The translations under genes and the position numbers were made by a program. Under the pieces are notes generated by a model that made no database searches, had not been told where the DNA came from, and worked only from the letters and a program-made list of their open reading frames with translations. 64,000 nt of DNA, taken from contig NZ_AP014583.1 of assembly GCF_000828715.1 (NCBI RefSeq), positions 3,098,001 through 3,162,000 of the forward strand, read 5' to 3'. Source of the DNA: Winogradskyella sp. PG-2 (lineage in GTDB: Bacteria; Bacteroidota; Bacteroidia; Flavobacteriales; Flavobacteriaceae). This document shows, in pieces, positions 1 through 8,559 of this stretch. Every line of letters begins with the position of its first letter. The stretch's first letter is position 1.

Positions 1-223
1 CTGGTCTGTTCGCTTTCCCAAACTTGTAACGCAATAAAAACTTAGGCATACTCAGGGCATTGCTGAGTGGTTTAATGCTTTATAATAAATGAAGTGCTTG
101 CTGTCCTGATGTCCATTTACCTTCAGGTCCTTGTGTCCAAGCATCTTCTGGTTGGTTTTTTAACCAAGTGATTAATTCGTTGTGTTTGGATTCAATTAAA
201 TCTACAATGTCTTCTTTATTCAT
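1..223 (-). pseudogene. DinB-like protein, partial, with in-frame stop
   Basis: The reading frame starts with ATG at 223-221 and reads as a DinB-type protein (MNKEDIVDLIESKHNEL, then EGKWTSGQQALHLL). It meets TAA at 82-80 after 47 codons. The same frame then continues without another stop to the window edge, giving SIKPLSNALSMPKFLLRYKF. Both halves match the pattern of small flavobacterial DinB-superfamily proteins (four-helix bundle, usually metal-binding, role unknown). A single base change, such as CAA to TAA, would explain the stop. It could be a real nonsense mutation or a base-calling error. The 3' end lies outside the window, so the size of the remainder is unknown. Confidence 0.6.
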
Positions 224-292
224 AACGCTTAGTTTGATAAAGTAAGATACGAATTTTAATGAGGAGTTTCTAAATTACGTATTTACAAGCTA

Positions 293-1057
293 TTATTCCA
301 CTTCTTTCTCTTGTAGTACAACTTTATCTTTTTTGAAGATAGGAACTAAGTAAGATAAATTAAATCCAAAACCACCACCAATAGCTCCACTATCATAAGT
401 TCTATTAAAACCAGGAATATAGAGATTTTCATAACCACTAGGTTTTGTTTCTGAAACAAGAAACTTAAGTTGAACATTTATACCAGCAAAGAAATTATTA
501 AAAAGTTCAGCTTTTAATCCTACTTGTATTTCTCCCCAAATTGCAGTTAAACCTTTAAATTCTTGACCTTCTTCTACTGAGAATAACCCATTATTCCAGT
601 ATTGGTTATTTATATCATAAACTTTATAATTATTTAAAGTTTGACTAAATGTACTCGCACCTACACGGAAACCACCATAAAGCATATTCTCCATATCGAG
701 CCAATTTTTGTAGAAATTAATATCTATACCAGCTTTAAAATAGCTTCCTTTAGACGTATTGTTTAAAACTTCGTTTTCTAAAGTACGTTCTTCATTTCCA
801 ATTTCACCAGCTAAGTACATACGTTTTGTAAGGCGATAATCTCCCAAAACTTCAAAGCCTGTGTAATTATCATCTAAAAATGTACGTGCTAGTTTACTTA
901 TATCTGTACCTAGACGTAATCCATACTTTTGTTTAAAGACTAAGGTGTCTGTGACAGTTTTCTTTTCGTTTTGCGCAAAAGCTATTGTTGTAAACAACAG
1001 CAAAATTATAGCACTTCTAATGGAAGATACGTACATGTACTGTGTTTTCATTTTCAA
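293..1057 (-). CDS. DUF6048 family outer-membrane-type protein
   Basis: A 254-residue protein with an N-terminal signal peptide (hydrophobic stretch around residues 14-28 ending AFAQ). The rest has alternating, glycine- and aromatic-rich stretches typical of a small outer-membrane beta-barrel. I recognise it as the DUF6048 family of Flavobacteriia, of unknown function. Its 5' end overlaps the 3' end of the upstream DUF6452 gene by about 40 bases, so the two are probably co-transcribed and translationally coupled, with rlmD first. In-frame ATGs at codons 3 and 8 are alternative starts; codon 8 would still leave a usable signal peptide. The pairing with DUF6452 and rlmD is common in this family and supports the assignment. 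Confidence 0.75.
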   Translation of the reverse strand: MKMKTQYMYVSSIRSAIILLLFTTIAFAQNEKKTVTDTLVFKQKYGLRLGTDISKLARTFLDDNYTGFEVLGDYRLTKRMYLAGEIGNEERTLENEVLNNTSKGSYFKAGIDINFYKNWLDMENMLYGGFRVGASTFSQTLNNYKVYDINNQYWNNGLFSVEEGQEFKGLTAIWGEIQVGLKAELFNNFFAGINVQLKFLVSETKPSGYENLYIPGFNRTYDSGAIGGGFGFNLSYLVPIFKKDKVVLQEKEVE

Positions 1058-1553
1058 CTGTTGATTCTACAATTTCAATATTATTACTAATCCAATTATC
1101 TGTATCTGTGACTCTTGTTACGGTTAGGGCGGTAAATATACTTTTATATCCACATGCTCTAGATACATAAATAAATTCTGGTACATATGAGATTTCTAGA
1201 ATGTCTATATTAGAGTCTCCTGTGCCATCTATTCTTAAGTTACTATCTTTTTCTGCAATAAAACGAGACGTAGTGACAGTACCTTCTGTATTAATTTGTA
1301 AAGGCAAATCTGCAGCATTTACATTTTCGTTGAAGGCTATAGTAGCATCTGAACTTACTTCTGGGTTTGTAACTAAATCTTCGCCATATAATGTTAGTCT
1401 CGGAACACTCTTTAAATCATCAGTATTTGATACATCATAAAACTCAATAAGTAATCTTGGAGTTGTTACTGTCGTTTCAGCACAAATGTCATCGCGCTCG
1501 CAGCTAATCAATGCTATGGTAACAAATAGAATAAGGAATTTTAGTTTTTTCAT
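1017..1553 (-). CDS. DUF6452 family lipoprotein
   Basis: A 178-residue protein that starts with a lipoprotein signal: basic N-terminus, hydrophobic core, then the lipobox ALISC with the modified cysteine near residue 18. The mature part has further cysteines (C-A-E-T near the new N-terminus and R-A-C-G later). It matches the DUF6452 family, always seen with DUF6048 in Flavobacteriaceae. No enzyme motif is visible, and the function is unknown. It starts 3 bases after the rlmD stop and overlaps the next gene, so it belongs to the same minus-strand operon. Confidence 0.75.
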   Translation of the reverse strand: MKKLKFLILFVTIALISCERDDICAETTVTTPRLLIEFYDVSNTDDLKSVPRLTLYGEDLVTNPEVSSDATIAFNENVNAADLPLQINTEGTVTTSRFIAEKDSNLRIDGTGDSNIDILEISYVPEFIYVSRACGYKSIFTALTVTRVTDTDNWISNNIEIVESTVENENTVHVRIFH

Positions 1554-1556
1554 TTA

Positions 1557-3008
1557 CTATTTTTCGAATAGGACTACCGTTTCAATATGTGCAGTATGCG
1601 GAAATTGATCCACTAAACTCAGTTTTTTAATATCATAACCAGCTTCCATTAACTGCTCAGTATCTCTAGCTTGTGTAGCAGGATTACAAGATACATAAAC
1701 CAAACGGTCTGCATTAAGGTTTATTATTTTTTTAAGGGTTTTAGGAGCAATGCCAGCTCTAGCTGGATCTAAAATAATAGTTCTTATCTTATTAGTGAAT
1801 TCTGGATGTTCGTTTAAAAATTTCCCAACATCCGCGGCGTAAAACTCTAAGCCTTTTATGTTGTTTCTTTTGGCATTTTCTTTAGCATCCTCAATAGCTG
1901 AAGCCACAATATCTACACCTACAATTTTTGTGTTTATCGCTCTACTGGCAATGATTTGACCAATAGTTCCGGTGCCACAAAATAAATCTAAAACTATTGT
2001 ATTATCTATTGCATCTTTGTTTTCTAAAGCATAATCAACGACTTTAGAATATAGCTTCTCTGCACATTTTGGGTTGGTCTGAAAAAAGCTTTTCATGCTT
2101 ATTTCGAAATTTAATCCTAGTAGTTCTTCAACAATTTTGTCTTCACCATAAACGAGATTAATACTTCCAGTTGTGGCAATGGTTCTATCTCCAACTTCAT
2201 CATTTATAGTATGTAATAAACCTGCAACACGGTCACCAAATAATTCAACTAAGTAATTAGCAAATTTATCTAAGTCAAATTTAGGTAAATCATATGAAGT
2301 TGTTACTAAGTTGAATAATAATTTATTTGTTTTATATGATTTACGCACTACAAAATACCTAAAGAAACCTTCTCTTTTTGGTGCATGCCAAGGATCTAAT
2401 TCTGTAGCCTCACAATAAGCCTTGATGTCTTTGATTTTGTTTTCAAACTCGGCATCAAACAGACCAGAATCTTTTTTAAGGTTATCTCCACACCACCAAG
2501 TGCCTCGCCTTTTAAAGCCAAGTGTAAATTCATCCACATCTGTTTTTAATTCTCTATTATAACCAATTGCTGAAAAGCCATATTCCATCTTATTACGATA
2601 GTGAAAGGTGTTTGGAGAATCTACGAATTCATCGAATTTATCTTCAATATCAGCAACTTTGCCAATGCGTTTGAATAGCTCAAGTGTACTTTGTTTTTTA
2701 TAGATATGCTGCTTTTCAATTGGCAACTGTATATATGGAGCACCAGGAATATCTTGATAAGGCATTTCAATTTCATCCTCTGATGATTTTAAAACATCAA
2801 AAAGTTTTGCCTCTGCATATTTTTTGCTGCTTTTTTTAACCTGTGCCTTTACCAATTGACCAGGTAATGTATTAGGAACAAAAACCACAAACTCACCGTG
2901 TTCATTACGAATTCGTCCAATGCCTTTTCCGCCATAAGCATAGTCTTCGATTAAAAGTTCTATGACTTGTCCGCGTTTTACAAATTTGTTTCGTTCTCTT
3001 CTTGGCAT
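1557..3008 (-). CDS. rlmD: 23S rRNA (uracil-5-)-methyltransferase RlmD
   Basis: A 483-residue SAM-dependent RNA methyltransferase expected to make m5U1939 in 23S rRNA. A TRAM RNA-binding domain occupies residues about 10-72. The Rossmann methyltransferase domain has FFQTNP (308-313), the SAM motif DLFCGTGTIG (341-350), LDPARAG (413-419) and the catalytic cysteine C441 in VSCNPATQARD. E. coli RlmD holds a 4Fe-4S cluster with four cysteines after the TRAM domain. Here that stretch (about 82-105, PYQDIPGAPYIQLPIEKQ) has no cysteine, so the cluster is absent. A perfect -7 element TATATTTG lies on the minus strand at 3027-3034, about 19 bases before the start. It is the first gene of the DUF6452/DUF6048 operon. 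Confidence 0.9.
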   Translation of the reverse strand: MPRRERNKFVKRGQVIELLIEDYAYGGKGIGRIRNEHGEFVVFVPNTLPGQLVKAQVKKSSKKYAEAKLFDVLKSSEDEIEMPYQDIPGAPYIQLPIEKQHIYKKQSTLELFKRIGKVADIEDKFDEFVDSPNTFHYRNKMEYGFSAIGYNRELKTDVDEFTLGFKRRGTWWCGDNLKKDSGLFDAEFENKIKDIKAYCEATELDPWHAPKREGFFRYFVVRKSYKTNKLLFNLVTTSYDLPKFDLDKFANYLVELFGDRVAGLLHTINDEVGDRTIATTGSINLVYGEDKIVEELLGLNFEISMKSFFQTNPKCAEKLYSKVVDYALENKDAIDNTIVLDLFCGTGTIGQIIASRAINTKIVGVDIVASAIEDAKENAKRNNIKGLEFYAADVGKFLNEHPEFTNKIRTIILDPARAGIAPKTLKKIINLNADRLVYVSCNPATQARDTEQLMEAGYDIKKLSLVDQFPHTAHIETVVLFEK

Positions 3009-3143
3009 TTACAAAAAATTAGAGTGCAAATATAGGTGCAATTTTATAAATAGTAGAAGATAAAAGTATCGACATAAATTAGATTATCTTTAAAAAGATT
3101 TCGAAATAATTGAACCTTTTTAAATATGCTTCGTCTTTAGAGT

Positions 3144-3650
3144 ATGCGAGTCATAAATATCCATAAGCGAATAATTAATCAATCTGAGAAAGAGGTGAGT
3201 CAATTGTTTAAAACATTAGCTACCTCTAATGATTTAGTTTGGCCTTATGAAAATTGGCCGGCTATTCGGTTTAGAGACGGATTGCAAGTTGGTAGTAAAG
3301 GTGGTCATGGTCGTATTCGATATACTATTATAGAACTTACGTCTGGCAATCATATTAAGTTTCAATTTTCTAAACCTGAAGGTTTTGTTGGTACGCACCA
3401 GTTAAGAATAGTTGCTGTTAATGATAACAAGACCGAAATCAGTCACCATATAGAAGCGAAATCATCATTAAAAGCTACTTTCTTTTGGGTATTTGTTATT
3501 CGCTGGTTGCATGATGCATTAATAGAAGATGCTTTTGATAAGGTTGAAAATTATTATTTAGCAACAAAAAAAGTAACTAGATATAACCTTTGGGTAAAAC
3601 TGCTTAGAGAAGTTTATAAAAGAAAACCATTTCAAATTAAACATGCTTAA
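3144..3650 (+). CDS. SRPBCC family protein
   Basis: A 168-residue protein that reads as a START/Bet v1-like (SRPBCC) ligand-binding fold. The N-terminus has a helix after the first strand (SEKEVSQLFKTLATSND), followed by WPYENWPAIRF and strands with SKPEGFVGTHQL and KTEISHHIEAK, and a long C-terminal helix. There is no signal peptide, so it is cytoplasmic. It ends exactly where the next gene, an ECF sigma factor, begins. This order (SRPBCC, sigma, small membrane protein) suggests a small regulatory unit. What it binds cannot be told from sequence. The palindrome ATCTTTAAAAAGAT lies about 60 bases upstream. Confidence 0.65.
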   Translation: MRVINIHKRIINQSEKEVSQLFKTLATSNDLVWPYENWPAIRFRDGLQVGSKGGHGRIRYTIIELTSGNHIKFQFSKPEGFVGTHQLRIVAVNDNKTEISHHIEAKSSLKATFFWVFVIRWLHDALIEDAFDKVENYYLATKKVTRYNLWVKLLREVYKRKPFQIKHA

Positions 3651-4202
3651 TTGAAAATAGATCATAGCATAGATAAAAAATTAATCGAGGATTATAAGGC
3701 TGGTGATAAAAGAGCGCTGACCTTGTTAGTTAAACGTTGGCATAAATCATTTTGTGATAAGGCCTATTGGATGGTTAAGGATAAAGATGTTGCTAAGGAT
3801 ATTGCTCAAGATAGTTGGACGACCATTATTAATAATTTAGAAAAATTAATAGAGCCAAAACAATTCAAATATTGGGCATATAGAATTGTTTGTAATAAGT
3901 CCACTGATTGGTTACGAATAAAATCCAAAAATCAAAAACAATCTATCGGCTATGAGTTTGAAATTGAAAATGATGACAATAAATATACTGATAATGAGCA
4001 GTTAAAACTTGAATTGTTAAAAGCAGTCAGCACGTTATCAGCTAATCAAAAAGTTATAGTTAGACTTTTTTATACCGAAGCTTATAGTCTAAAACAAATA
4101 AGTGATTTGTTAGATATTTCAGTTGGAACAGCTAAATCGAGATTGTTTCATGCTAGAGAAAAATTAAAAATAATACTCAAAAACAAGAATTATGAAAACT
4201 AA
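3651..4202 (+). CDS. ECF-type RNA polymerase sigma factor
   Basis: A 183-residue sigma-70 family protein of the extracytoplasmic-function group. Region 2 (about residues 20-90) contains KDVAKDIAQDSW and the -10 binding helix (FKYWAYRIVCNKSTDWLR). Region 4 (about 130-180) contains the helix-turn-helix LKQISDLLDISVGTAKSRLF. The only good start is TTG at 3651, directly after the TAA of the SRPBCC gene (TAATTG), so translation is probably coupled to it. The next gene overlaps its end by 11 bases and encodes a small membrane protein with the position of an anti-sigma factor. The target genes are unknown. Confidence 0.85.
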   Translation: MKIDHSIDKKLIEDYKAGDKRALTLLVKRWHKSFCDKAYWMVKDKDVAKDIAQDSWTTIINNLEKLIEPKQFKYWAYRIVCNKSTDWLRIKSKNQKQSIGYEFEIENDDNKYTDNEQLKLELLKAVSTLSANQKVIVRLFYTEAYSLKQISDLLDISVGTAKSRLFHAREKLKIILKNKNYEN

Positions 4203-4578
4203 TATGGAAGACATAGACAAACTAATTAAAGACACCTTAACACAAGAAGAAGCTAAATTCTATGATGATTTAGAAGAACAAAACCTATGGCAGATGATCT
4301 TTGGTATTTTTAAAGGAAAAAATAGCTGGATTGTTTATGTTATGAGCATTGTTCAAGTTGTATTCTTTGGTCTTTTTATTTATTGTGCTATTCAATTTTT
4401 TAAAGTTGAAACGACCAATGAACTAATTAAATGGGGAATTTATGGAACCTTGGCATTGATGGCATCGAGTATGTTAAAGTTATTTTCTTGGATGCAAATG
4501 GATAAGAAAGCGATAATTAGAGAAATTAAGAGATTAGAGCTACAGGTATCATCACTTTCTAGTAAAATACCTGACTAA
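4192..4578 (+). CDS. Small membrane protein, DUF6768-like, possible anti-sigma partner
   Basis: A 128-residue protein. Residues 1-40 are acidic and helical (MEDIDKLIKDTLTQEEAKF). Two membrane segments follow at about 46-68 and 80-98, and the C-terminus is a basic-then-heptad helix (KKAIIREIKRLELQVSSL). It resembles the DUF6768 family, which follows ECF sigma genes in Flavobacteriaceae. It overlaps the sigma gene by 11 bases. By position it could hold the sigma factor at the membrane, but it lacks the classical zinc anti-sigma HxxxCxxC motif. The second ATG (codon 5) is an alternative start. Confidence 0.6.
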   Translation: MKTNMEDIDKLIKDTLTQEEAKFYDDLEEQNLWQMIFGIFKGKNSWIVYVMSIVQVVFFGLFIYCAIQFFKVETTNELIKWGIYGTLALMASSMLKLFSWMQMDKKAIIREIKRLELQVSSLSSKIPD

Positions 4579-4716
4579 GTTTTAAATCACAGTATTATTT
4601 AGTAATTTGCAGGTCTCTAGGGATGATTTCTTTCCCACGCTGAATTTTCAAAACTTTTGAAAGGATAAAGGTAGATAAGGAATGGATATTTTATTCATTT
4701 AAAAATTTATTTTATT

Positions 4717-5997
4717 ATGGCAGTTTTAGACCAATTAACGTCGCAACAAGCGATTGATTTAGAAAACAAGTATGGTGCACACAATTACCATCCATTACCA
4801 GTGGTACTGAGTAGGGGAGAAGGTGTGTATGTTTGGGATTTAGAAGGTAAAAAGTATTATGATTTTTTATCGGCATACTCAGCAGTTAACCAAGGCCATT
4901 GTCATCCAAAAATTGTTGGAGCAATGACTAATCAAGCACAAACTTTAACGCTTACATCAAGAGCATTTTATAATGATATGCTCGGTAAATTTGAGAAGTT
5001 TGCTACCGAAACTTTTCATTACGACAAATTATTACCAATGAATACAGGTGCTGAAGCAGTAGAGACAGCATTAAAACTTTGTAGAAAATGGGCTTATGAA
5101 ATTAAAGGTATCGATGAAAATAAAGCACAAATCATAGTTTGTGAAAACAATTTTCATGGTAGAACAACAACGATTATTTCATTTTCTAATGATCCTGTTG
5201 CTAGAAAAAACTTTGGACCATATACAGACGGGTTTATTAAAATTGAATATGACAACTTAAACGCTTTAGAAGAAGCTCTCAATACTAATGAAAATGTTGC
5301 TGGTTTCTTAGTTGAACCAATCCAAGGAGAAGCTGGTGTTTATGTGCCAAGTGAAGGTTATTTAAGTGCAGCTAAAGCGTTATGTGAAAAACATAATGTA
5401 TTATTTATTGCAGATGAAGTACAAACTGGTATTGCAAGAACTGGTCGTCTCTTGGCTACATGTGGTAATTGTAGTTGTTCAGACAAACATTGTTCTGGTG
5501 CACCTGAAGTAAAAGCAGATATTTTAATATTAGGGAAAGCTTTATCTGGTGGAGCTTATCCTGTATCTGCGGTATTAGCAAATGATAGTATTATGAATGT
5601 TATTAAACCTGGGAATCACGGAAGTACTTTCGGTGGTAATCCAGTAGCAGCGGCTATTGGTATGGCTGCACTAGAAGTTATTAAAGATGAAGAATTAGCT
5701 AATAATGCTCAACAATTAGGTGAATTATTTAGAACTGAATTATCTAAGTTTATTGAAACAAGTTCTATTGTGAATAGTGTTAGGGGTAAAGGACTTTTAA
5801 ATGCTATTTTGATTAATGATGATGAATATAGCGATACAGCCTGGAATATTTGTTTAAGATTAAGAGATAATGGCTTATTGGCTAAACCAACACACGGTAA
5901 CATTATTCGTTTTGCACCACCATTAGTTATGACCAAAGATCAATTGTTAGATTGTGTATCTATAATCATTAAGACACTAAAGGAATTTGTGGATTAA
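4717..5997 (+). CDS. rocD: Ornithine--oxo-acid transaminase
   Basis: A 426-residue class III PLP aminotransferase that converts ornithine and 2-oxoglutarate to glutamate-5-semialdehyde and glutamate, linking arginine breakdown and proline. Visible marks are HCHPKI (61-66), [10 protein letters not shown] (109-118), FHGRT (146-150), DEVQTG (233-238) and the PLP lysine K274 in LGKALSGG. Between the PLP aspartate motif and this lysine there is a short insert with four cysteines (C249, C252, C254, C259), not found in the eukaryotic enzyme but seen in relatives from Bacteroidota. It stands alone, with a strong terminator after it. The upstream gap of 138 bases probably holds its promoter (TAATTTG near 4609, imperfect). 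Confidence 0.93.
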   Translation: MAVLDQLTSQQAIDLENKYGAHNYHPLPVVLSRGEGVYVWDLEGKKYYDFLSAYSAVNQGHCHPKIVGAMTNQAQTLTLTSRAFYNDMLGKFEKFATETFHYDKLLPMNTGAEAVETALKLCRKWAYEIKGIDENKAQIIVCENNFHGRTTTIISFSNDPVARKNFGPYTDGFIKIEYDNLNALEEALNTNENVAGFLVEPIQGEAGVYVPSEGYLSAAKALCEKHNVLFIADEVQTGIARTGRLLATCGNCSCSDKHCSGAPEVKADILILGKALSGGAYPVSAVLANDSIMNVIKPGNHGSTFGGNPVAAAIGMAALEVIKDEELANNAQQLGELFRTELSKFIETSSIVNSVRGKGLLNAILINDDEYSDTAWNICLRLRDNGLLAKPTHGNIIRFAPPLVMTKDQLLDCVSIIIKTLKEFVD

Positions 5998-6018
5998 ATT
6001 ATCAAAATTAAGATATAA

Positions 6019-6060
6019 AAAAAGCGATTTTCAATTAAGAAAATCGCTTTTTATTTTTTT
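6019..6060 (+). terminator. Rho-independent terminator after rocD
   Basis: The stem AAAAGCGATTTTC pairs with GAAAATCGCTTTT around an AATTAA loop and is followed by TTATTTTTTT. It lies just after rocD and also faces the convergent CCC-motif gene, where the A-rich flank would serve as a T tract on the minus strand, so it may act in both directions. Confidence 0.85.
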
Positions 6061-6070
6061 ACTAATAAGA

Positions 6071-6403
6071 CTATTGTCCCATCATTTCTCTCATTTTTTC
6101 TTGGAGTAATTCTGGATCTTGCATTGTTTCCCATCCAAAATAAGTGAATAACCATATCATATAAATAGTCATTAAAAGACTTAACACTATACCTATTATT
6201 CCCATTATTTTACCGGCTTTAACATTTCCAAATCCAGTATAATCTTCAGGCGCAGCTTTATATATTTTTGTTGCTTTCCCTGCTAATACTACTGCAACAA
6301 TACCAAAAATTAGTCCTGGTGCTCCATAGCAGCAACAGCCTAAGATTGATAATATTCCCATTACAAGTACAAGCGTTCCATTTGGTATTTGTTGTTTTTC
6401 CAT
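6071..6403 (-). CDS. CCC motif membrane protein
   Basis: A 110-residue protein with two to three membrane segments and the signature ILGCCCYGAPGLIFGIVAVV at about residues 19-38. It matches the CCC motif membrane protein family of Bacteroidota, related in shape to DUF4190. The cytoplasmic loop between the segments is rich in K/A (KATKIYKAAPEDYTGFGNVK). The function is unknown. It follows the DUF2752 gene by about 21 bases on the same strand, which is the usual family arrangement, so the pair is probably one transcript. Confidence 0.8.
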   Translation of the reverse strand: MEKQQIPNGTLVLVMGILSILGCCCYGAPGLIFGIVAVVLAGKATKIYKAAPEDYTGFGNVKAGKIMGIIGIVLSLLMTIYMIWLFTYFGWETMQDPELLQEKMREMMGQ

Positions 6404-6424
6404 TTGAGTTGATTTTTATTTTAG

Positions 6425-6718
6425 TTAAAATGTTTTAATTATAAAGCTTACTACAATAATACTAATATTTATTACAAAAAGGCCAAGTATTATTTTATGA
6501 CCGAACTTAAATTTAAATTTTAGATGTAATAATAAGAAAGAAAACAAAATAATTAGCGTGTAAATAGCTGGATACATATAAAAAGCAGCGATAAACTCAC
6601 CTTTTAAAATTAATGAAACTGAGCGCTGAATTCCACAACCCATGCATTCTACATTAAATGTCTTCTTCCACATACATGGTAACATGTAATCTTCTAATTG
6701 TGCTATCAGTAATTTCAT
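6425..6718 (-). CDS. DUF2752 domain membrane protein
   Basis: A 97-residue membrane protein with the DUF2752 signature: cysteine and a CxGCGxQR-like core (ECMGCGIQRSVSLILKGEF, residues about 25-43), followed by two hydrophobic segments to the C-terminus. The family has no known function; the conserved cysteines suggest metal or disulfide chemistry. It lies immediately before the CCC motif gene on the minus strand. The start at 6718 has no competing ATG upstream. Confidence 0.8.
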   Translation of the reverse strand: MKLLIAQLEDYMLPCMWKKTFNVECMGCGIQRSVSLILKGEFIAAFYMYPAIYTLIILFSFLLLHLKFKFKFGHKIILGLFVINISIIVVSFIIKTF

Positions 6719-6804
6719 AACAACAAATTTAGCTCTTTTGATAAAAAGTTCAATAAAAAATCATTCTTAGCTGTATTTTTGTGCTACTATTTTAATTGTT
6801 TATT

Positions 6805-7017
6805 ATGAATATCTCTAGAACTATAAATTTTATATGTATTGTTGTTGGTGGTTTAGTTGCATTATATGCTCAAGCTCAAGAACAACAAAATACCTATTTG
6901 TTAACAGCAGGAATTGTATTATTAATGTTTGGTATCTATAGAACCTCTCGAAACATTCCAAGTAAGTTCGATAAGCAAGAAGAAGAGACTTTCATACAAA
7001 CAGAAGATGAAGATTAA
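6805..7017 (+). CDS. Small two-helix membrane protein
   Basis: A 70-residue protein with two membrane segments (about 7-25 and 33-50) and an acidic tail (EEETFIQTEDED). I do not recognise the family. The start is the ATG at 6805; a TTG nine bases earlier is less likely. A -7 element TATTTTTG is present at 6774-6781, which gives a short leader. The 3' end overlaps the start of the Smr gene (ATG at 7007), so the two are translated together. Small membrane proteins before this Smr gene are common in Flavobacteriaceae; the role is unknown. Confidence 0.65.
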   Translation: MNISRTINFICIVVGGLVALYAQAQEQQNTYLLTAGIVLLMFGIYRTSRNIPSKFDKQEEETFIQTEDED

Positions 7018-7564
7018 TATTGGTGATAAGGTAGAAACCATTGATGATGCTATTTCTGGAATAGTGACAAAGATATCCGGAACTACCATTTCAATAGAAG
7101 ATATGGATGGTTTCGAGTTTCAGTTTGAAACTAATGAATTAATGATATCATCAAACGAGAACACCATTGAGAACTCCATCTACAATTCAGATTTAGATGC
7201 TGTAAAAAGAGAAAAGGAAATACAGAAGCGTAAAATTGTTCCTACAGTAAAACCTAAAGAACGACATGCCCCGAAATTTGAAGTCGACTTACATATTCAT
7301 CATTTAACTTCATCTACTAGTGGTATGTCTAATTATGATATGCTAAACCTGCAGTTAGACACAGCAAGACGTCAATTAGATTTTGCAATACGGAAGCGCA
7401 TTCCTAAGATTGTATTTATACATGGAGTAGGTGAAGGAGTACTTCGTCAAGAGTTAGAAACCTTATTTGGACGTTATAATAATATAAAGTTTTACGATGC
7501 AGATTATAAGACCTACGGTTTAGGTGCAACGGAAGTTAGAGTATTTCAGAATTTAGAGCCCTAG
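7007..7564 (+). CDS. Smr/MutS2-type domain protein
   Basis: A 185-residue protein. Residues 1-50 form a small beta-barrel-like region (INIGDKVETIDDAISGIVTK). A basic linker leads to an Smr domain at about 100-183 with the motifs VDLHIHHL and FIHGVGEGVLRQEL. Smr domains are found as a tail of MutS2 and alone, and can be nucleases acting on DNA branches or stalled mRNA. The flavobacterial stand-alone form is usually labelled DNA mismatch repair protein MutS by similarity, but there is no MutS ATPase here. I chose the ATG at 7007 because upstream codons belong to the overlapping gene and the KINIGDKV start fits the family. Confidence 0.8.
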   Translation: MKINIGDKVETIDDAISGIVTKISGTTISIEDMDGFEFQFETNELMISSNENTIENSIYNSDLDAVKREKEIQKRKIVPTVKPKERHAPKFEVDLHIHHLTSSTSGMSNYDMLNLQLDTARRQLDFAIRKRIPKIVFIHGVGEGVLRQELETLFGRYNNIKFYDADYKTYGLGATEVRVFQNLEP

Positions 7565-7567
7565 ATA

Positions 7568-8473
7568 TTAATCTATTTCAGTATTAAAACTTATAGGATC
7601 TCCTATATATGTCCCAAATGGAATTTCAGTAGAATTTATTGGACCTATACCAGTATTTAATACTAAAAAACGAGTGGTTGCAATTCTTGTATATGTATTG
7701 TCAATAAACCCAGAATCAGTAAATGCCTCTGATGCATTAGCATCTAAATATCGTCTTGGTACTACAGAACCATCCGTACTTTCTTGATAGTCATCCCTTG
7801 GGTTTTCATTTTCATTTTCATCCTCTAAGCGTGTGTCAATCCCGTCTCCGTCATCATCTGTGTCTAAATAATCTAAGTCACCATCACCATCTGTATCTAG
7901 TGGATTTGTATTAGGATTATCATCACTATCACTGTTATCAATTTCATTAATGGTCTTTACATTATCATTATCATCATCTTCATCTAAATAATCAGCAATA
8001 CCATCTCCATCCCAATCTTGAGGGTCTGCTATTCCACCTGGCCCATATTCAAATTCACTCGGAATTCCATCATTATCATCATCTTCAATATTAACACTAA
8101 CGACTACAGTGCCAGCACTAGCTACATTATCTTCGGTGACTACTAAACCAGAGTCGGATAAAACATTACACAATACGCCATCAGACAAGGTCGTATTGTA
8201 TTTACGATAATAAAACTGAACTTCACCAGGGATTGTAAGTTCTACAGATGTTTCAGTTGCTGTAGTAAACAAATAATCACTTGATGGTTTAGGTAATACT
8301 AAAAGCAATGCCTCATTTGGGTCTTCACGTGTATCATAAACCAGATATGAATCTTCAAAATTATCACAACGTTCTAGTAATTCATCAAATTCTAAATCTA
8401 CAGTAAAAATGTCGCCATCATCACAGGATACAAATAAGGCTAAACAAAAGATGATATAATAGTGACACTTCAT
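7568..8473 (-). CDS. Lipoprotein with calcium-type (thrombospondin type 3) repeats
   Basis: A protein of about 301 residues from the ATG at 8473. The N-terminus is a lipoprotein signal (IIFCLALFVSC). The middle carries several thrombospondin type 3-like acidic motifs (DDDNDGIPSEFE, DWDGDGIADYLDEDDDND, DTDGDGDLDYLDTDDDGDGID) that bind calcium in known proteins. The last 70 residues have no recognised domain. An in-frame ATG at 8524 would put 17 extra residues before the signal, which is unlikely. The stop lies 3 bases from the end of the convergent Smr gene. It diverges from the cysteine desulfurase gene. It is probably surface-exposed; its role is unknown. Confidence 0.7.
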   Translation of the reverse strand: MKCHYYIIFCLALFVSCDDGDIFTVDLEFDELLERCDNFEDSYLVYDTREDPNEALLLVLPKPSSDYLFTTATETSVELTIPGEVQFYYRKYNTTLSDGVLCNVLSDSGLVVTEDNVASAGTVVVSVNIEDDDNDGIPSEFEYGPGGIADPQDWDGDGIADYLDEDDDNDNVKTINEIDNSDSDDNPNTNPLDTDGDGDLDYLDTDDDGDGIDTRLEDENENENPRDDYQESTDGSVVPRRYLDANASEAFTDSGFIDNTYTRIATTRFLVLNTGIGPINSTEIPFGTYIGDPISFNTEID

Positions 8474-8523
8474 AGATTCTATTTTGAACAAAAATAATGG
8501 ATTTGTAAAATTATAACGCTCCA

Positions 8524-8555
8524 TTGTCTAAATAATTTTATTTACAATATTTTTG
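8524..8555 (+). promoter_or_regulatory. Bacteroidota-type promoter of the cysteine desulfurase gene
   Basis: TTG at 8524-8526 and a perfect TAnnTTTG (TATTTTTG) at 8548-8555, 21 bases apart, directly before the ATG at 8560. Transcription would start at or within a few bases of the ATG, so the mRNA may be leaderless. Confidence 0.5.
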
Positions 8556-8559
8556 CAAC

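Noticed and set aside
6929..7006. Upstream extension of the Smr gene
   Set aside because: These codons lie wholly inside the preceding membrane protein gene and do not match the family; the ATG at 7007 does.
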